Positions 46,512-55,226 of a stretch of 64,000 bases of DNA are shown here, piece by piece; position 1 is the first letter of the stretch; the number at the start of each line of letters is the position of its first letter. The notes below the pieces were generated by a model. The model was not told the origin of the DNA and made no database searches. It saw only the letters and a program-made list of their open reading frames with translations. This DNA comes from JALCRY01 sp050946575 (GTDB taxonomy: Bacteria > Bacillota > Clostridia > Peptostreptococcales > Anaerovoracaceae). Made by a program: the position numbers and the translations under genes. The DNA is taken from contig JBMNVB010000007.1 of the NCBI GenBank assembly GCA_050946575.1, forward strand, positions 21,802-85,801. The letters run 5' to 3'.

Positions 46512-46994
46512 TTATTTTCTTCCGACTTCATTGTCTGCCTTTACGATATTTTCTTCCTGCTCTTTTCTGAACGTCTTTATCTTTTCGCGAAGTTCAGGAT
46601 ACTTCACGCTGAGTATCTGCACCGCGAGATATCCCGCGTTCTTCGTCCCGTCTATCGCGACTGTCGCGACCGGGATGCCGGACGGCATCATCACTGTCGC
46701 CAGCAATGCGTCGAGCCCTTCGAGAGACGCCGATTTCATCGGTACTCCTATCACCGGGACTGCGGTGTTCGCCGCGATGAATCCCGCGAGATGCGCGGCC
46801 ATGCCGGCGCACGCTACGATGACTTCAACTCCGCGGTCCTCCGCTCCGCGCGCGAATTCAACTGCCCGGTCCGGAGTCCTGTGAGCCGAGATCACCCGTA
46901 CCTCAGTCTCCACTCCGAACTCGTCCAGCACGTCCACGCATTTTTTCACCTGGTCGTAATCGGACTTGCTGCCCATAACTACAGCGGCTTTCAT
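46512..46994 (-). CDS. purE: 5-(carboxyamino)imidazole ribonucleotide mutase
   Basis: 160 residues. Conserved VMGSKSDYDQVKKCVDVL and VISAHRTPDRA near 38, with AGMAAHLAGFIAANT following, mark the PurE fold. No purK (the ATP-dependent partner of class I PurE) is in the operon, so either purK lies elsewhere or this PurE works directly on AIR and CO2, as class II enzymes do. The sequence alone does not settle which. Confidence 0.93.
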   Translation of the reverse strand: MKAAVVMGSKSDYDQVKKCVDVLDEFGVETEVRVISAHRTPDRAVEFARGAEDRGVEVIVACAGMAAHLAGFIAANTAVPVIGVPMKSASLEGLDALLATVMMPSGIPVATVAIDGTKNAGYLAVQILSVKYPELREKIKTFRKEQEENIVKADNEVGRK

Positions 46995-47006
46995 TTAGCG
47001 CCTCCT

Positions 47007-50000
47007 TTATTTGAAATACTTCACGCCGGACTCGAATATCTTCATATCCTTCGGTCCCGGCACATTCTTGTAAACATTCTTTCCGATCCTTTCGGCGTGC
47101 GCCATCTTGCCGAAGACGCGTCCGTCCGCGCTCGTGATGCCCTCGATCGCCATCACCGAGCCGTTCGGATTGAATTCTATGTCGTTGGAGGCCCTGCCTT
47201 CGTAATCGACATACTGCGTCGCGATCTGCCCGTGCTCAATGAGTTCTTCCAGCATTTCAGGCTCGCATACGAAGTTTCCTTCCCCGTGCGAGACCGGCAC
47301 TGTGAACACGTCTCCGACCTCGCTGCCCTGCAGCCACGGAGAAATGCGCGAGCACACTCTCGTCCTCACGAGCGTCGACACATGGCGGCCGATCCTGTTG
47401 TACGTGAGCGTCGGGCTCTTTTCCGTCATCGGTCTGATCTCGCCGTACGGGAGCAGCCCGAGTTTCACGAGCGCCTGGAATCCGTTGCAGATGCCTAGGA
47501 TAAGCCCGTCCCTGTTCTCCAGCAGATCCTTCACGGCTTCGCTGATCAGAGGATTCCTGAACACAGCAGTAATGAACTTCGCCGAACCGTCAGGCTCGTC
47601 GCCGCCGCTGAATCCGCCCGGGAGCATTATGATCTGCGAATCCTTTATCTTCGTGGCGAGCTCGCCGATGGATTCCACCATCGAAAGCTCGTCCATGTTC
47701 CTTATCATATGGACGTCGACATCGGCTCCCGCGCGTTCGAACGCCCGCTTCGAATCCATCTCGCAGTTCGTGCCCTGGAATACCGGGATGACGACCTTCG
47801 GCACCGCGACCTTCACGGCCGGCGCAGCACTGCAGCCGACAAGATCGTCCACCGTCCTGACGACACTCTCGTCGCGTTCCTTCTGATCCGGATATCTCAC
47901 CGGGAACACGCTTTCGAGCGGATCCATCCAGCGCCTGATCGCATCGTCGAGCAGGATCTCCTTCGTGCCGGCCCCGGTCTCGATAACGAGCTTTCCGTTC
48001 CCGACCGTCGTTCCGAGTTCCACGTAATCGACGCCCTCAAACATCTCGTCGAGATCCCCGTCTCCGACTATCTCGAGAACGATGCCGCCGTACGCGGAGC
48101 GTCCGAGTTCCTTAAGCGTCATGCCCGAGATCTTCGCTCCTATCTTGTTTCCGACGCACATTCTGAACAGCGTCATGAACACGCCGCCCTTCCTGACGGA
48201 ATCCGCCGACACGGCCGTGCCGTCCTTTATGAGCTGCGCGGCCTTGTCCATATTCTTCTTGTATGCTTCAAAATCGATGATCTTGTTTTCGTCGTAATGC
48301 GCCGGAAGGTACACGATCCTGCTGGCGCGTTCCTTGAATTCCGCGCTGATGACATTGTTCGCGTCGACAGCGCATACAGCGAACGACAGCAATGCCGGCG
48401 GCACGTTTATGTCTTCGAACGTTCCGGACATGGAGTCCTTCCCGCCTATGGCCGGCACGCCGAGTTCCTTCTGGACCTTCAATGCTCCGAGAAGGGCCGC
48501 CATCGTCTTGCCCCACATCGTATCGCTGCTGAGTCTCCCGAAGAATTCCTGGAACGTGAGCCGCGCCTTTTCCCTGTCGCCGCCGAGCGCTACGAGCTTC
48601 GTGACGGAATCGATGACCGCGTACATCGCCCCGTGATACGGCGAGCATTTCGCGAGCTGCGGATCGTATCCGTATGTCATGATCGTCGCTGTCTCGGTCT
48701 CGCCTTCAGTTACCGGGAGCTTCGCGGCCATGCCGGGCTCCGGCGTGAGCTGGTACTTCCCGCCGAGCGGCATCAGCACTGTCGCCGCGCCGATCGTCGA
48801 GTCGAACATTTCAATTAGCCCCTTCTTCAGGCAGCAGTTCAGATCATCAAGATAATCCTCGGGATCGTCCTTCGCTTCCGCCGGGCTGAAGTCGACAGAC
48901 GCCGGCACCTTGACCGTCGCCTCCTGCTTCGCGCCGTTCGTGTCGAGGAATTCCCTCGAAAGGCTGAGCACGACCTTCCCGCGCCATACCATCGTGACTC
49001 GCTTCGGCTCCACGACCTTCGCCACAGTCGTCGCCTCAAGATTCTCCTCCGCGGCGTACTGCTTGAACGCCTCTTCCTCGTTCGCCGGAACGACTACGGC
49101 CATCCTTTCCTGCGATTCCGAGATCGCGAGTTCCGTGCCGTCAAGGCCTTCGTATTTCTTCGGCACCGCATCAAGGTTTATCTCGAGTCCGTCCGCGAGT
49201 TCTCCGATCGCGACGGAAACACCGCCGGCGCCGAAATCATTGCAGCGTTTTATGAGGGTGGAGACTTCCTTCCTTCTGAACAGTCTCTGGATATTCCTTT
49301 CCACAGGCGGATTCCCCTTCTGGACCTCCGCGCCGCACGTCGAAAGCGACTGCGTCGTGTGCTTCTTCGACGCTCCCGTCGCTCCGCCCATGCCGTCTCT
49401 TCCGGTGCGTCCTCCGACGAGGATCACGATGTCTCCGGGTTCCGGCTTCGCGCGCCTTACATGATCCGCCGGCGCCGCGCCGATGACGGCTCCGACCTCC
49501 ATGCGCTTCGCGACATAGTCTTCATCATATACTTCATCCACCTGTCCGGTCGCGAGACCGATCTGGTTCCCGTATGAACTGTATCCCTGAGCCGCGCCGA
49601 TAGTGATCTTTCTCTGAGGGAGCTTGCCTTCCATCGTTTCGGCGAGCGTCTTTCTCGGATCGGCCGCCCCGGTAACGCGCATCGCCTGATACACATAGAC
49701 TCTTCCCGACAGCGGATCTCTTATCGCTCCTCCGAGGCAGGTCGCGGCTCCTCCGAACGGCTCTATCTCCGTCGGGTGATTGTGCGTCTCGTTCTTGAAC
49801 ATCACGAGCCAGTCTTCCTTCTCGCCGTTCACGACAGCCTCGACCTTTATGGAGCAGGCATTGATTTCGTCTGATTCATCAATGTCCGTGACCGTCCCGG
49901 TCTTCTTCAGATATTTCGCGCCGATCGTGCCCATGTCCATGAGGCAGACGTCCTTCGGCCTGTCCCCGTAGACATAATCGCGCATTTCCATATATTCATC

Positions 50001-50759
50001 GAACGCCGCGCGCACGAGTTCGCTGTACGGACCGTTGTCGAAATACATGTCCGAAAGCTTCGTATTGAATGTCGTGTGACGGCAGTGATCCGACCAGTAT
50101 GTGTCTATGACCTTGAGCTCCGTGATCGTCGGATCGCGCTTTTCGTCTTTCTGGAAATAGTCGCGGATCATGATCATGTCTTCGTCGCTCATCGCGAAAT
50201 CCTGAGCAAGTCTGTATTCCGCGGCTTCCTCGTCAGACATCTTCGTGAAGCCTTCCACGACCTCGACGTCATCCGGCTCATCATAGATGACCGTGAGCGT
50301 CTGCGGCTTTTCGGCCGACGCCTCCTGCGAATCGACGGGGTTTATGCAGTATTTCTTCACCGCATCAATGTCCGTATCCGTGATATCGCCTTCCAGTACC
50401 GTGACTGTCGCGCATTTCACGAGCGGTTCGCTTCCCGGCGACATGAGCCTGATGCACTGCTCGGCGGAATCCGCGCGCTGGTCGAACTGCCCCGGCAGAT
50501 ACTCCTGAATAAAAAATCCTGCGTCTCCGATATCCTGAGGAAGTTCCTCTTCATAGACATCATCGACCGCAGGTTCAGAAAAGACAGAGGTCACGGCCTC
50601 CGCGAATACATCGTCATCAAGCCCCTGAACATCATATCGGTTCAGGATCCTGACCCCGGTAAGTCCTTCGATACCAAGGTTCATTCTGATATCCGAATAA
50701 AGGCCCTGAGCAGTTACGTCAAAGCCCTTTTTCTTCTCAACATATACACGTCTTACCAT
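47007..50759 (-). CDS. purL: phosphoribosylformylglycinamidine synthase, single-chain
   Basis: 1,250-residue fused FGAM synthase (large PurL type), converting FGAR to FGAM with glutamine. N-terminal and central ATP-binding halves contain DTYWSDHCRHTTF and FKNETHNHPTEIEPFGGAATC. The C-terminal class I glutaminase has IMLPGGFSGGDEP, the nucleophile GICNGFQAL and the late VSHGEGNF. ATG 50759 with AAAGAG upstream matches family N-termini; the frame runs on to 50921 but through a terminator hairpin of the next gene. First gene of the pur operon; two small hairpins lie in its leader (50770-50825). Confidence 0.95.
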   Translation of the reverse strand: MVRRVYVEKKKGFDVTAQGLYSDIRMNLGIEGLTGVRILNRYDVQGLDDDVFAEAVTSVFSEPAVDDVYEEELPQDIGDAGFFIQEYLPGQFDQRADSAEQCIRLMSPGSEPLVKCATVTVLEGDITDTDIDAVKKYCINPVDSQEASAEKPQTLTVIYDEPDDVEVVEGFTKMSDEEAAEYRLAQDFAMSDEDMIMIRDYFQKDEKRDPTITELKVIDTYWSDHCRHTTFNTKLSDMYFDNGPYSELVRAAFDEYMEMRDYVYGDRPKDVCLMDMGTIGAKYLKKTGTVTDIDESDEINACSIKVEAVVNGEKEDWLVMFKNETHNHPTEIEPFGGAATCLGGAIRDPLSGRVYVYQAMRVTGAADPRKTLAETMEGKLPQRKITIGAAQGYSSYGNQIGLATGQVDEVYDEDYVAKRMEVGAVIGAAPADHVRRAKPEPGDIVILVGGRTGRDGMGGATGASKKHTTQSLSTCGAEVQKGNPPVERNIQRLFRRKEVSTLIKRCNDFGAGGVSVAIGELADGLEINLDAVPKKYEGLDGTELAISESQERMAVVVPANEEEAFKQYAAEENLEATTVAKVVEPKRVTMVWRGKVVLSLSREFLDTNGAKQEATVKVPASVDFSPAEAKDDPEDYLDDLNCCLKKGLIEMFDSTIGAATVLMPLGGKYQLTPEPGMAAKLPVTEGETETATIMTYGYDPQLAKCSPYHGAMYAVIDSVTKLVALGGDREKARLTFQEFFGRLSSDTMWGKTMAALLGALKVQKELGVPAIGGKDSMSGTFEDINVPPALLSFAVCAVDANNVISAEFKERASRIVYLPAHYDENKIIDFEAYKKNMDKAAQLIKDGTAVSADSVRKGGVFMTLFRMCVGNKIGAKISGMTLKELGRSAYGGIVLEIVGDGDLDEMFEGVDYVELGTTVGNGKLVIETGAGTKEILLDDAIRRWMDPLESVFPVRYPDQKERDESVVRTVDDLVGCSAAPAVKVAVPKVVIPVFQGTNCEMDSKRAFERAGADVDVHMIRNMDELSMVESIGELATKIKDSQIIMLPGGFSGGDEPDGSAKFITAVFRNPLISEAVKDLLENRDGLILGICNGFQALVKLGLLPYGEIRPMTEKSPTLTYNRIGRHVSTLVRTRVCSRISPWLQGSEVGDVFTVPVSHGEGNFVCEPEMLEELIEHGQIATQYVDYEGRASNDIEFNPNGSVMAIEGITSADGRVFGKMAHAERIGKNVYKNVPGPKDMKIFESGVKYFK

Positions 50760-50887
50760 ACGCACTCTTTCCCGGGGCTTACGTTCCCCGTTTCTGCTCA
50801 AACTCCGGCATGCGGAGCAGTATTCTCCTGACGAAATAATCTTACCATATTTGCATGCTGTACGGAGCAAAAAAATCAAAAAAATTA

Positions 50888-50918
50888 ATGATAAAGTCCG
50901 GCACATGCCGAACTTTAT
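50888..50918 (-). terminator. rho-independent terminator of the NlpC/P60 gene
   Basis: GATAAAGTTCGGC/GCCGGACTTTATC stem with a four-base loop on the minus strand, followed by ATTAATTTTTTTG. Confidence 0.9.
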
Positions 50919-50946
50919 CAAATGTCAGTGTTTTAATGTACGGGAT

Positions 50947-51990
50947 TTATACAAGACGTCTTATTGTCTTTATCTCCCTGTAGTCCGCCTGGCCGATGCA
51001 GATGCCCGCGTCGGGGTTCGCCGCGTGGATGATCTGACCGTTGCCGATGTAGATGGCCACATGGCTGCCGTAGCAGATCAGGTCTCCCGCCTTCGCTTCG
51101 GAAAGGGAAGACACCTCTTCCCCGTAATTCTCCTGCGCGTATGACGAATGCGGCAGCGAAACGCCGAAATGCTCGAATATCTTCATCGTGAATCCCGAGC
51201 AGTCGCATCCGTCCGTCAGGCTCTCGCCGCCCCAGACGTACGGGTTGCCGAGGAATTTCTTCGCATATTCAATGACCGACTCGCCGGTCTTTTCTTCCTT
51301 TGTCCCCTGGTATACGACGCGCGTCTCGGCCTCTTTCAGGACATCCGTCGAAATGACTTCGCTTTCCACGGTCTCGCCGTTCACCACGGTCTCTGTCTTC
51401 GTGACCTTTGCCCTGCCGGACTCTCCCTGCTCCTTTACTTTGGTCTCGCCCTCGTAAAGCGAGCTTGTCTTAATGACTTTCGTCGCCGGCGCGATCGTCT
51501 GCACGCCCGCGTCCACCGACTCGCGCTTCACAGTAAGCACCGGCTGCTCTCCGGCGTCGTTCTGTTCGAGTATGGCTTCCACCGCCTCGTCGACAGTCTG
51601 GACATCGGAGACCGCGGTGCTTCCGGGCTCTACCCTCTTCACCGTTATCTTCGATGTTATATCCGACGCCTGCTCTTCCGAGATCGATTCGCTGTATCCG
51701 AATTTCACGCCCGTGAGCACGGCCTTCGCAGCTTCCGCGTCTTCGACAACGGCAATGACTTTTCCGTCCGAGATCATCTCATACGGAGCCGTGAAATTCT
51801 GAACGGCATCAATGCCGGTCCCGCCCGCGAAAAATTCCGCGCCGCTTCCGGAAGCAGAGGAAGAGGCGTCCGCGGGTACCGCGAGGCAGACGCACGAAAC
51901 AGCCAGCGCCAGGACCGGTGCCAGCAGAATTTTCTTTGATCTTCTTACTTTTTCTCTGATATTTCCCCTTTTGATTTTATATACCCCCAT
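50947..51990 (-). CDS. secreted NlpC/P60 cell-wall hydrolase with G5 domain
   Basis: 347 residues, exported. The N-terminus is basic then hydrophobic (KKILLAPVLALAVSCVCLAV), with cleavage likely after ADA near residue 42. A LysM-free middle follows, then a G5 domain (about 180-235; KVTKTETVVNGETVESEVIS). The C-terminal C40 peptidase has catalytic Cys in DGCDCSGFTMKIF, His in GSHVAIYIGNG and a late polar residue. It cleaves peptidoglycan stem peptides between D-Glu and diamino acid. Start context is weak (AGGAAATCC), so a slightly later start is possible. Monocistronic, upstream of the pur operon. Confidence 0.9.
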   Translation of the reverse strand: MGVYKIKRGNIREKVRRSKKILLAPVLALAVSCVCLAVPADASSSASGSGAEFFAGGTGIDAVQNFTAPYEMISDGKVIAVVEDAEAAKAVLTGVKFGYSESISEEQASDITSKITVKRVEPGSTAVSDVQTVDEAVEAILEQNDAGEQPVLTVKRESVDAGVQTIAPATKVIKTSSLYEGETKVKEQGESGRAKVTKTETVVNGETVESEVISTDVLKEAETRVVYQGTKEEKTGESVIEYAKKFLGNPYVWGGESLTDGCDCSGFTMKIFEHFGVSLPHSSYAQENYGEEVSSLSEAKAGDLICYGSHVAIYIGNGQIIHAANPDAGICIGQADYREIKTIRRLV

Positions 51991-52206
51991 ATTATTCAGG
52001 ATTTCCTTTCCCGGCCTCAGGGTCGATATTCACCGTCCGAATATCTCCCGCCGGATTTCCCTTTTGATTCTAAGCGGTTAATTGCCATTTTACGATTTTG
52101 TAAAGTTTACGTCAAGCGCTGGCACGAAGTTCACATATTTATTCCAATACTTATTCAAATTCTCCCGGGCGCGACCGGTATCCTCCGGAACTTCTCCCGG
52201 AAGCAA

Positions 52207-52232
52207 TGACCCCGGGAGGAGGCCCGGGGTCA
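52207..52232 (-). terminator. GC-rich hairpin, probable terminator of the ene-reductase gene
   Basis: TGACCCCGGG/CCCGGGGTCA perfect 10-bp stem with a six-base loop, about 40 bases after the stop. No T run follows, so termination efficiency is doubtful. Confidence 0.5.
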
Positions 52233-52269
52233 GCAGGATCATTATATACAGGTCCGGAAATAACGACTA

Positions 52270-54318
52270 TCAGCCTTCAGGCTCGACTCCTCCCATTTTT
52301 TCGGAAAGTTCGCAGGCCTCTCTTATACCGGTGAGTATATTTTTGACCTGCTTTGAATCTCCGATATTCTCCGCCGGGATCCCCGCAGCCTTGAGTTCAT
52401 TGAACAGGGCGTCGTTTGGTCTCGCGCCGACGGCGAGCACCACCGTGTCACACGGGACAGTGATTTTTCTGCTGCCGGGCTTGCCGCCGATCTTGGGCAC
52501 TGTCAGTTCCGCCCTGCCGCCGCCGACGGAGTCGACGGAGCTGAATGCGTACTGCTTCACTCCGTAACGCTTGAAATTCTTCATTACCGGCCATGCCGTG
52601 CCGGCCTCGAAGCCCTGTCCGATCTTTGCCATATCAACTATCGTGATATTGCGCCTGCAGGTATCGATCAGTCTGTACACTTCTTCAGGAGTCTGGTAGC
52701 GATGTGCCATCATGTGATACACCTGCTCCGGTGATACAGATGCCTCGCAGGCCATGTACTCGGCTGTCTCGCAGCCGACTGTGCCGCCGCCGATGACTAC
52801 GACATTCTCCCCGGCCATGACCCTGCCGAGAAGGATATCGTCATAGCTGCATACAGGCGTGTCATCAGTGACCCTGAGCGGGATCTTCGGTGCTTCGCCG
52901 CGTCCCATGGCGGTGACCACAAGGTCAAAGCCGCCTTTTTTAACTTCATCGAGCGTTGCTTCCTTTCCTAGCTCTACCTTCACATTCTCATGCCCGAGCA
53001 TATTCTCGAAATATGTGATAAGAGTCAGGAACTCTTCTTTGTGAGGCGGTCTGGCCACCATCTCGATATGTCCTCCGATCCTGCCGTCCTTTTCCCAGAG
53101 CGTCACTTCATTGCCCTGCTGCGCAGAACGGATCGCGAATTCGCAGCCTGCCGGACCTCCGCCGATCACGAGGATCTTCTTCGGTGGATCGGCGGGCCTG
53201 ACATCCTTTACGCGGTACTCCCGGCCGGCCTGACCGTTCACAAGGCATTCTATCGGCTTGTTGAAGAACGCGCGGGCCAGGCATCCCTGATTGCAGCCCA
53301 GGCAGTGCCTTATGAGTTTTTCCTCTCCGGCCTCTGCCTTGCGGCACCAGTCCGGATCCGCTATGTGCGGGCGCCCGAGGCTGACCATGTCCCCGGCTCC
53401 GGTCGCGAGCACGCGCTCCGCCACTTCGGGGTCGTTTACGCGGTTGCTGAGGATCACGGGTATGCTCACGGCTTTTCTGATCTCCGCCGCGAGGAAGTCA
53501 AATCCGCCTCTCGGGAGCTCGGCCGTGATCTGCGGTACCTTGGACTCATGCCAGCCGCCCGTGACATTTATGTAGTCTGCGCCGGCTTCCTCCATCACTT
53601 TGGAGAAACGCACGGCATCTTCGTTCGTGTTCGATCCGGGTACGAGATCATGCCCGCTGATACGAATGCCCAGCGGATAGTCTTCCCCCACCGCCTTGCG
53701 TACAGCCCTGAAAAATTCCTTAGGGAAGCGGACGCGGTTCGCCCAGGAACCGCCGTACTCGTCGGTACGCAGGTTGGTATACGGCGAAAGGAACTGGCAT
53801 ATCAGATATCCGGCCGAGCCGCTTATCTCGACAAGGTCGAAACCCGCCTTCTTCGCCCTCAGAGCAGCTTCCGCGCCTTTTTCTATGACCGTGCGTATGT
53901 CTTCCTTCGTCATCTCACGGGGAGTTTCACGGGAATACCCGCTGTAAACGGCAGAAGGCGCTATCGGCACATTGCCTCCGTTCACGCTTGAATAACCGTA
54001 ACGTCCGGCCTGGAAAAGCTGCACGCCCACTTTTGCGCCGCGTTCATGCACACCGTCGGTGAATTTTTTAAAGCCCGGAATGAATTTATCGTCGGCAAGA
54101 CTTATCATTGAATATGTCGCGCCGTAATCATCTATCACTGCCCCGCCGACAATGATCAGTCCCACGCCGCCTTCGGCGCGCCGCCAGTAAAAATAATTGA
54201 AGCGGTCGTTGTCAAAGCCGTCAGGGACATAGAGGGTGTTCAGGGCCGGCATGACCACCCTGTTTTTTATCTCCAGGTTCCCGATCTTTATCGGAGAAAA
54301 CAGTCTTTCAAACTTCAT
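52270..54318 (-). CDS. NADH:flavin oxidoreductase / 2,4-dienoyl-CoA reductase family enzyme
   Basis: 682 residues, intact paralogue of the frameshifted gene at 17998-20050. FMN barrel (MKFERLFSPIKIGNLEIKNR start; about 1-365), a 4Fe-4S motif HCLGCNQGCLARAF near 340, then FAD and NAD(P) Rossmann motifs ILVIGGGPAGCEFAIRSA and VVVIGGGTVGCETAEYM. It reduces activated C=C bonds using NADH, with electrons through the Fe-S cluster and flavins. Start has AAAGGAG six bases upstream. Substrate unknown: enoyl-CoA, enoate, or bile-acid/steroid enones are all known for this family. Confidence 0.92.
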   Translation of the reverse strand: MKFERLFSPIKIGNLEIKNRVVMPALNTLYVPDGFDNDRFNYFYWRRAEGGVGLIIVGGAVIDDYGATYSMISLADDKFIPGFKKFTDGVHERGAKVGVQLFQAGRYGYSSVNGGNVPIAPSAVYSGYSRETPREMTKEDIRTVIEKGAEAALRAKKAGFDLVEISGSAGYLICQFLSPYTNLRTDEYGGSWANRVRFPKEFFRAVRKAVGEDYPLGIRISGHDLVPGSNTNEDAVRFSKVMEEAGADYINVTGGWHESKVPQITAELPRGGFDFLAAEIRKAVSIPVILSNRVNDPEVAERVLATGAGDMVSLGRPHIADPDWCRKAEAGEEKLIRHCLGCNQGCLARAFFNKPIECLVNGQAGREYRVKDVRPADPPKKILVIGGGPAGCEFAIRSAQQGNEVTLWEKDGRIGGHIEMVARPPHKEEFLTLITYFENMLGHENVKVELGKEATLDEVKKGGFDLVVTAMGRGEAPKIPLRVTDDTPVCSYDDILLGRVMAGENVVVIGGGTVGCETAEYMACEASVSPEQVYHMMAHRYQTPEEVYRLIDTCRRNITIVDMAKIGQGFEAGTAWPVMKNFKRYGVKQYAFSSVDSVGGGRAELTVPKIGGKPGSRKITVPCDTVVLAVGARPNDALFNELKAAGIPAENIGDSKQVKNILTGIREACELSEKMGGVEPEG

Positions 54319-54548
54319 TCGATACTCCTTTCATTTGATACTCATTCTGACTTTCATATCAGGAGGCATCAGATTTCCACCGCGTATTCTGTTATGTAGT
54401 ATTTTACATCAATGCAGGGCATTGTGCCAACGAAATCCGGTTCTGAGACCGGTCTCCGGCGCATTTTTGACAGGGCTCGGATTTCCGCGCTTTCCCGCAC
54501 ATCCGGCGGGAAATCAGCAAAGGTTTTTCGGCATCTTTCGGGCGCAAT

Positions 54549-54567
54549 AAAAAAAAGGCCCCCGGCC
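54549..54567 (-). terminator. terminator hairpin downstream of the candidate RNA
   Basis: GGCC-ggg-GGCC stem followed on the minus strand by T8; a second stop behind the T run that follows the RNA's closing stem. Confidence 0.75.
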
Positions 54568-54569
54568 AA

Positions 54570-54915
54570 AAAACAAAAAATAAATAATACCGGTCATTGG
54601 CTCTTTCCCCCTACCGCAAAACTTTCATCCTTATCGCTCCGCATCCTCCTGGATTCCTTTGCCGCGCTTCCGTTTCCGGGCCGGCACACATTACTTCATA
54701 TCCACGGATACTTCCGATCTTAAGGTTTCCGTTTTTGCATTCTATGCCATCAGCACTACATCCGCATCCGGCGGCCTTAATTCTGACCGGTATTATTCTA
54801 TGTGTTTTTCGCTATGCACTCCTGGTGGTCTCACCTTCTTTCTTGACTTCTCGCAACCGCCTTCCGGCACTTATCGGATCAGCGTCCGATCGAAGCTCGA
54901 AGCATGTAATCTTTG
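54570..54915 (-). ncRNA. candidate structured non-coding RNA (unknown family)
   Basis: About 345 bases without coding signal. A strong promoter stands upstream. The 3' end is closed by a perfect 14-bp long-range stem TGACCGGTATTATT/AATAATACCGGTCA (plus-strand positions 54784-54797 and 54583-54596), directly followed by a T-rich terminator. Inside are many short stems: TTAAGG/CCTTAA enclosing 50 bases, CCGC/GCGG, GCAT/ATGC, ATCC/GGAT, and CCG-GAAA-CGG with a GNRA tetraloop. In the 5' part are ATCGGA/TCCGAT and GCC-GGAA-GGC. Signature sequences of tmRNA, RNase P and SRP RNA are not seen. Confidence 0.6.
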
Positions 54916-54922
54916 TACCATT

Positions 54923-54951
54923 ATATTAGCACCGGACCCCGCGAAATTCAA
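54923..54951 (-). promoter_or_regulatory. promoter of the candidate structured RNA
   Basis: Minus-strand -35 TTGAAT (54951-54946), 17-base spacer, extended -10 TGC-TAATAT (54931-54923). Transcription would start near 54915. Confidence 0.65.
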
Positions 54952-55172
54952 GAGTTGTCAGTAAATTTTTAATATTTTGGTTATAGAGATTATCTATATC
55001 ATTCAGGCGGCCGGAATTGTTTTATTTTCAATGTTCGAGGCTTCTGAAACGATGCCGCGCCGCCCGGCCGCCGTAATGTACGACTGTCCGGACGACCGCC
55101 CTGCAGGGCCCTCCGCATTGATCATAATCGGCCATCTTGATTGTCTGTATTTCTTTTGCCCGCGCCGTGTGA

Positions 55173-55178
55173 TATAAT
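55173..55178 (+). promoter_or_regulatory. -10 box of glyA
   Basis: TATAAT about 50 bases before the glyA start; no clear -35. The spacer 54966-55172 otherwise shows AT-rich then GC-rich sequence with nothing I can name. Confidence 0.5.
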
Positions 55179-55226
55179 TCAAAAAGATTTTATTTCATTT
55201 ACTGCAGCACAGGAGGAGTTACTCAT

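Noticed and set aside
45729..47498. Very long plus-strand open frame (589 codons) opposite purC/purE/purL
   Set aside because: Shadow of minus-strand genes in GC-rich DNA; arginine/histidine/aspartate-heavy composition and no family resemblance. The same applies to 20602-21708, 59029-60741, 26664-28193 and 11970-13157.
50760..50921. Longer N-terminus of PurL starting at 50921
   Set aside because: It would run through the terminator hairpin of the preceding gene and the pur leader; ATG 50759 fits the family and has a ribosome-binding site.
54570..54915. tmRNA, RNase P RNA or SRP RNA
   Set aside because: No GGATTCGAC-type tmRNA start or CCA end, no GAGGAAAGTC RNase P core, no SRP tetraloop helix pattern could be found on either strand.
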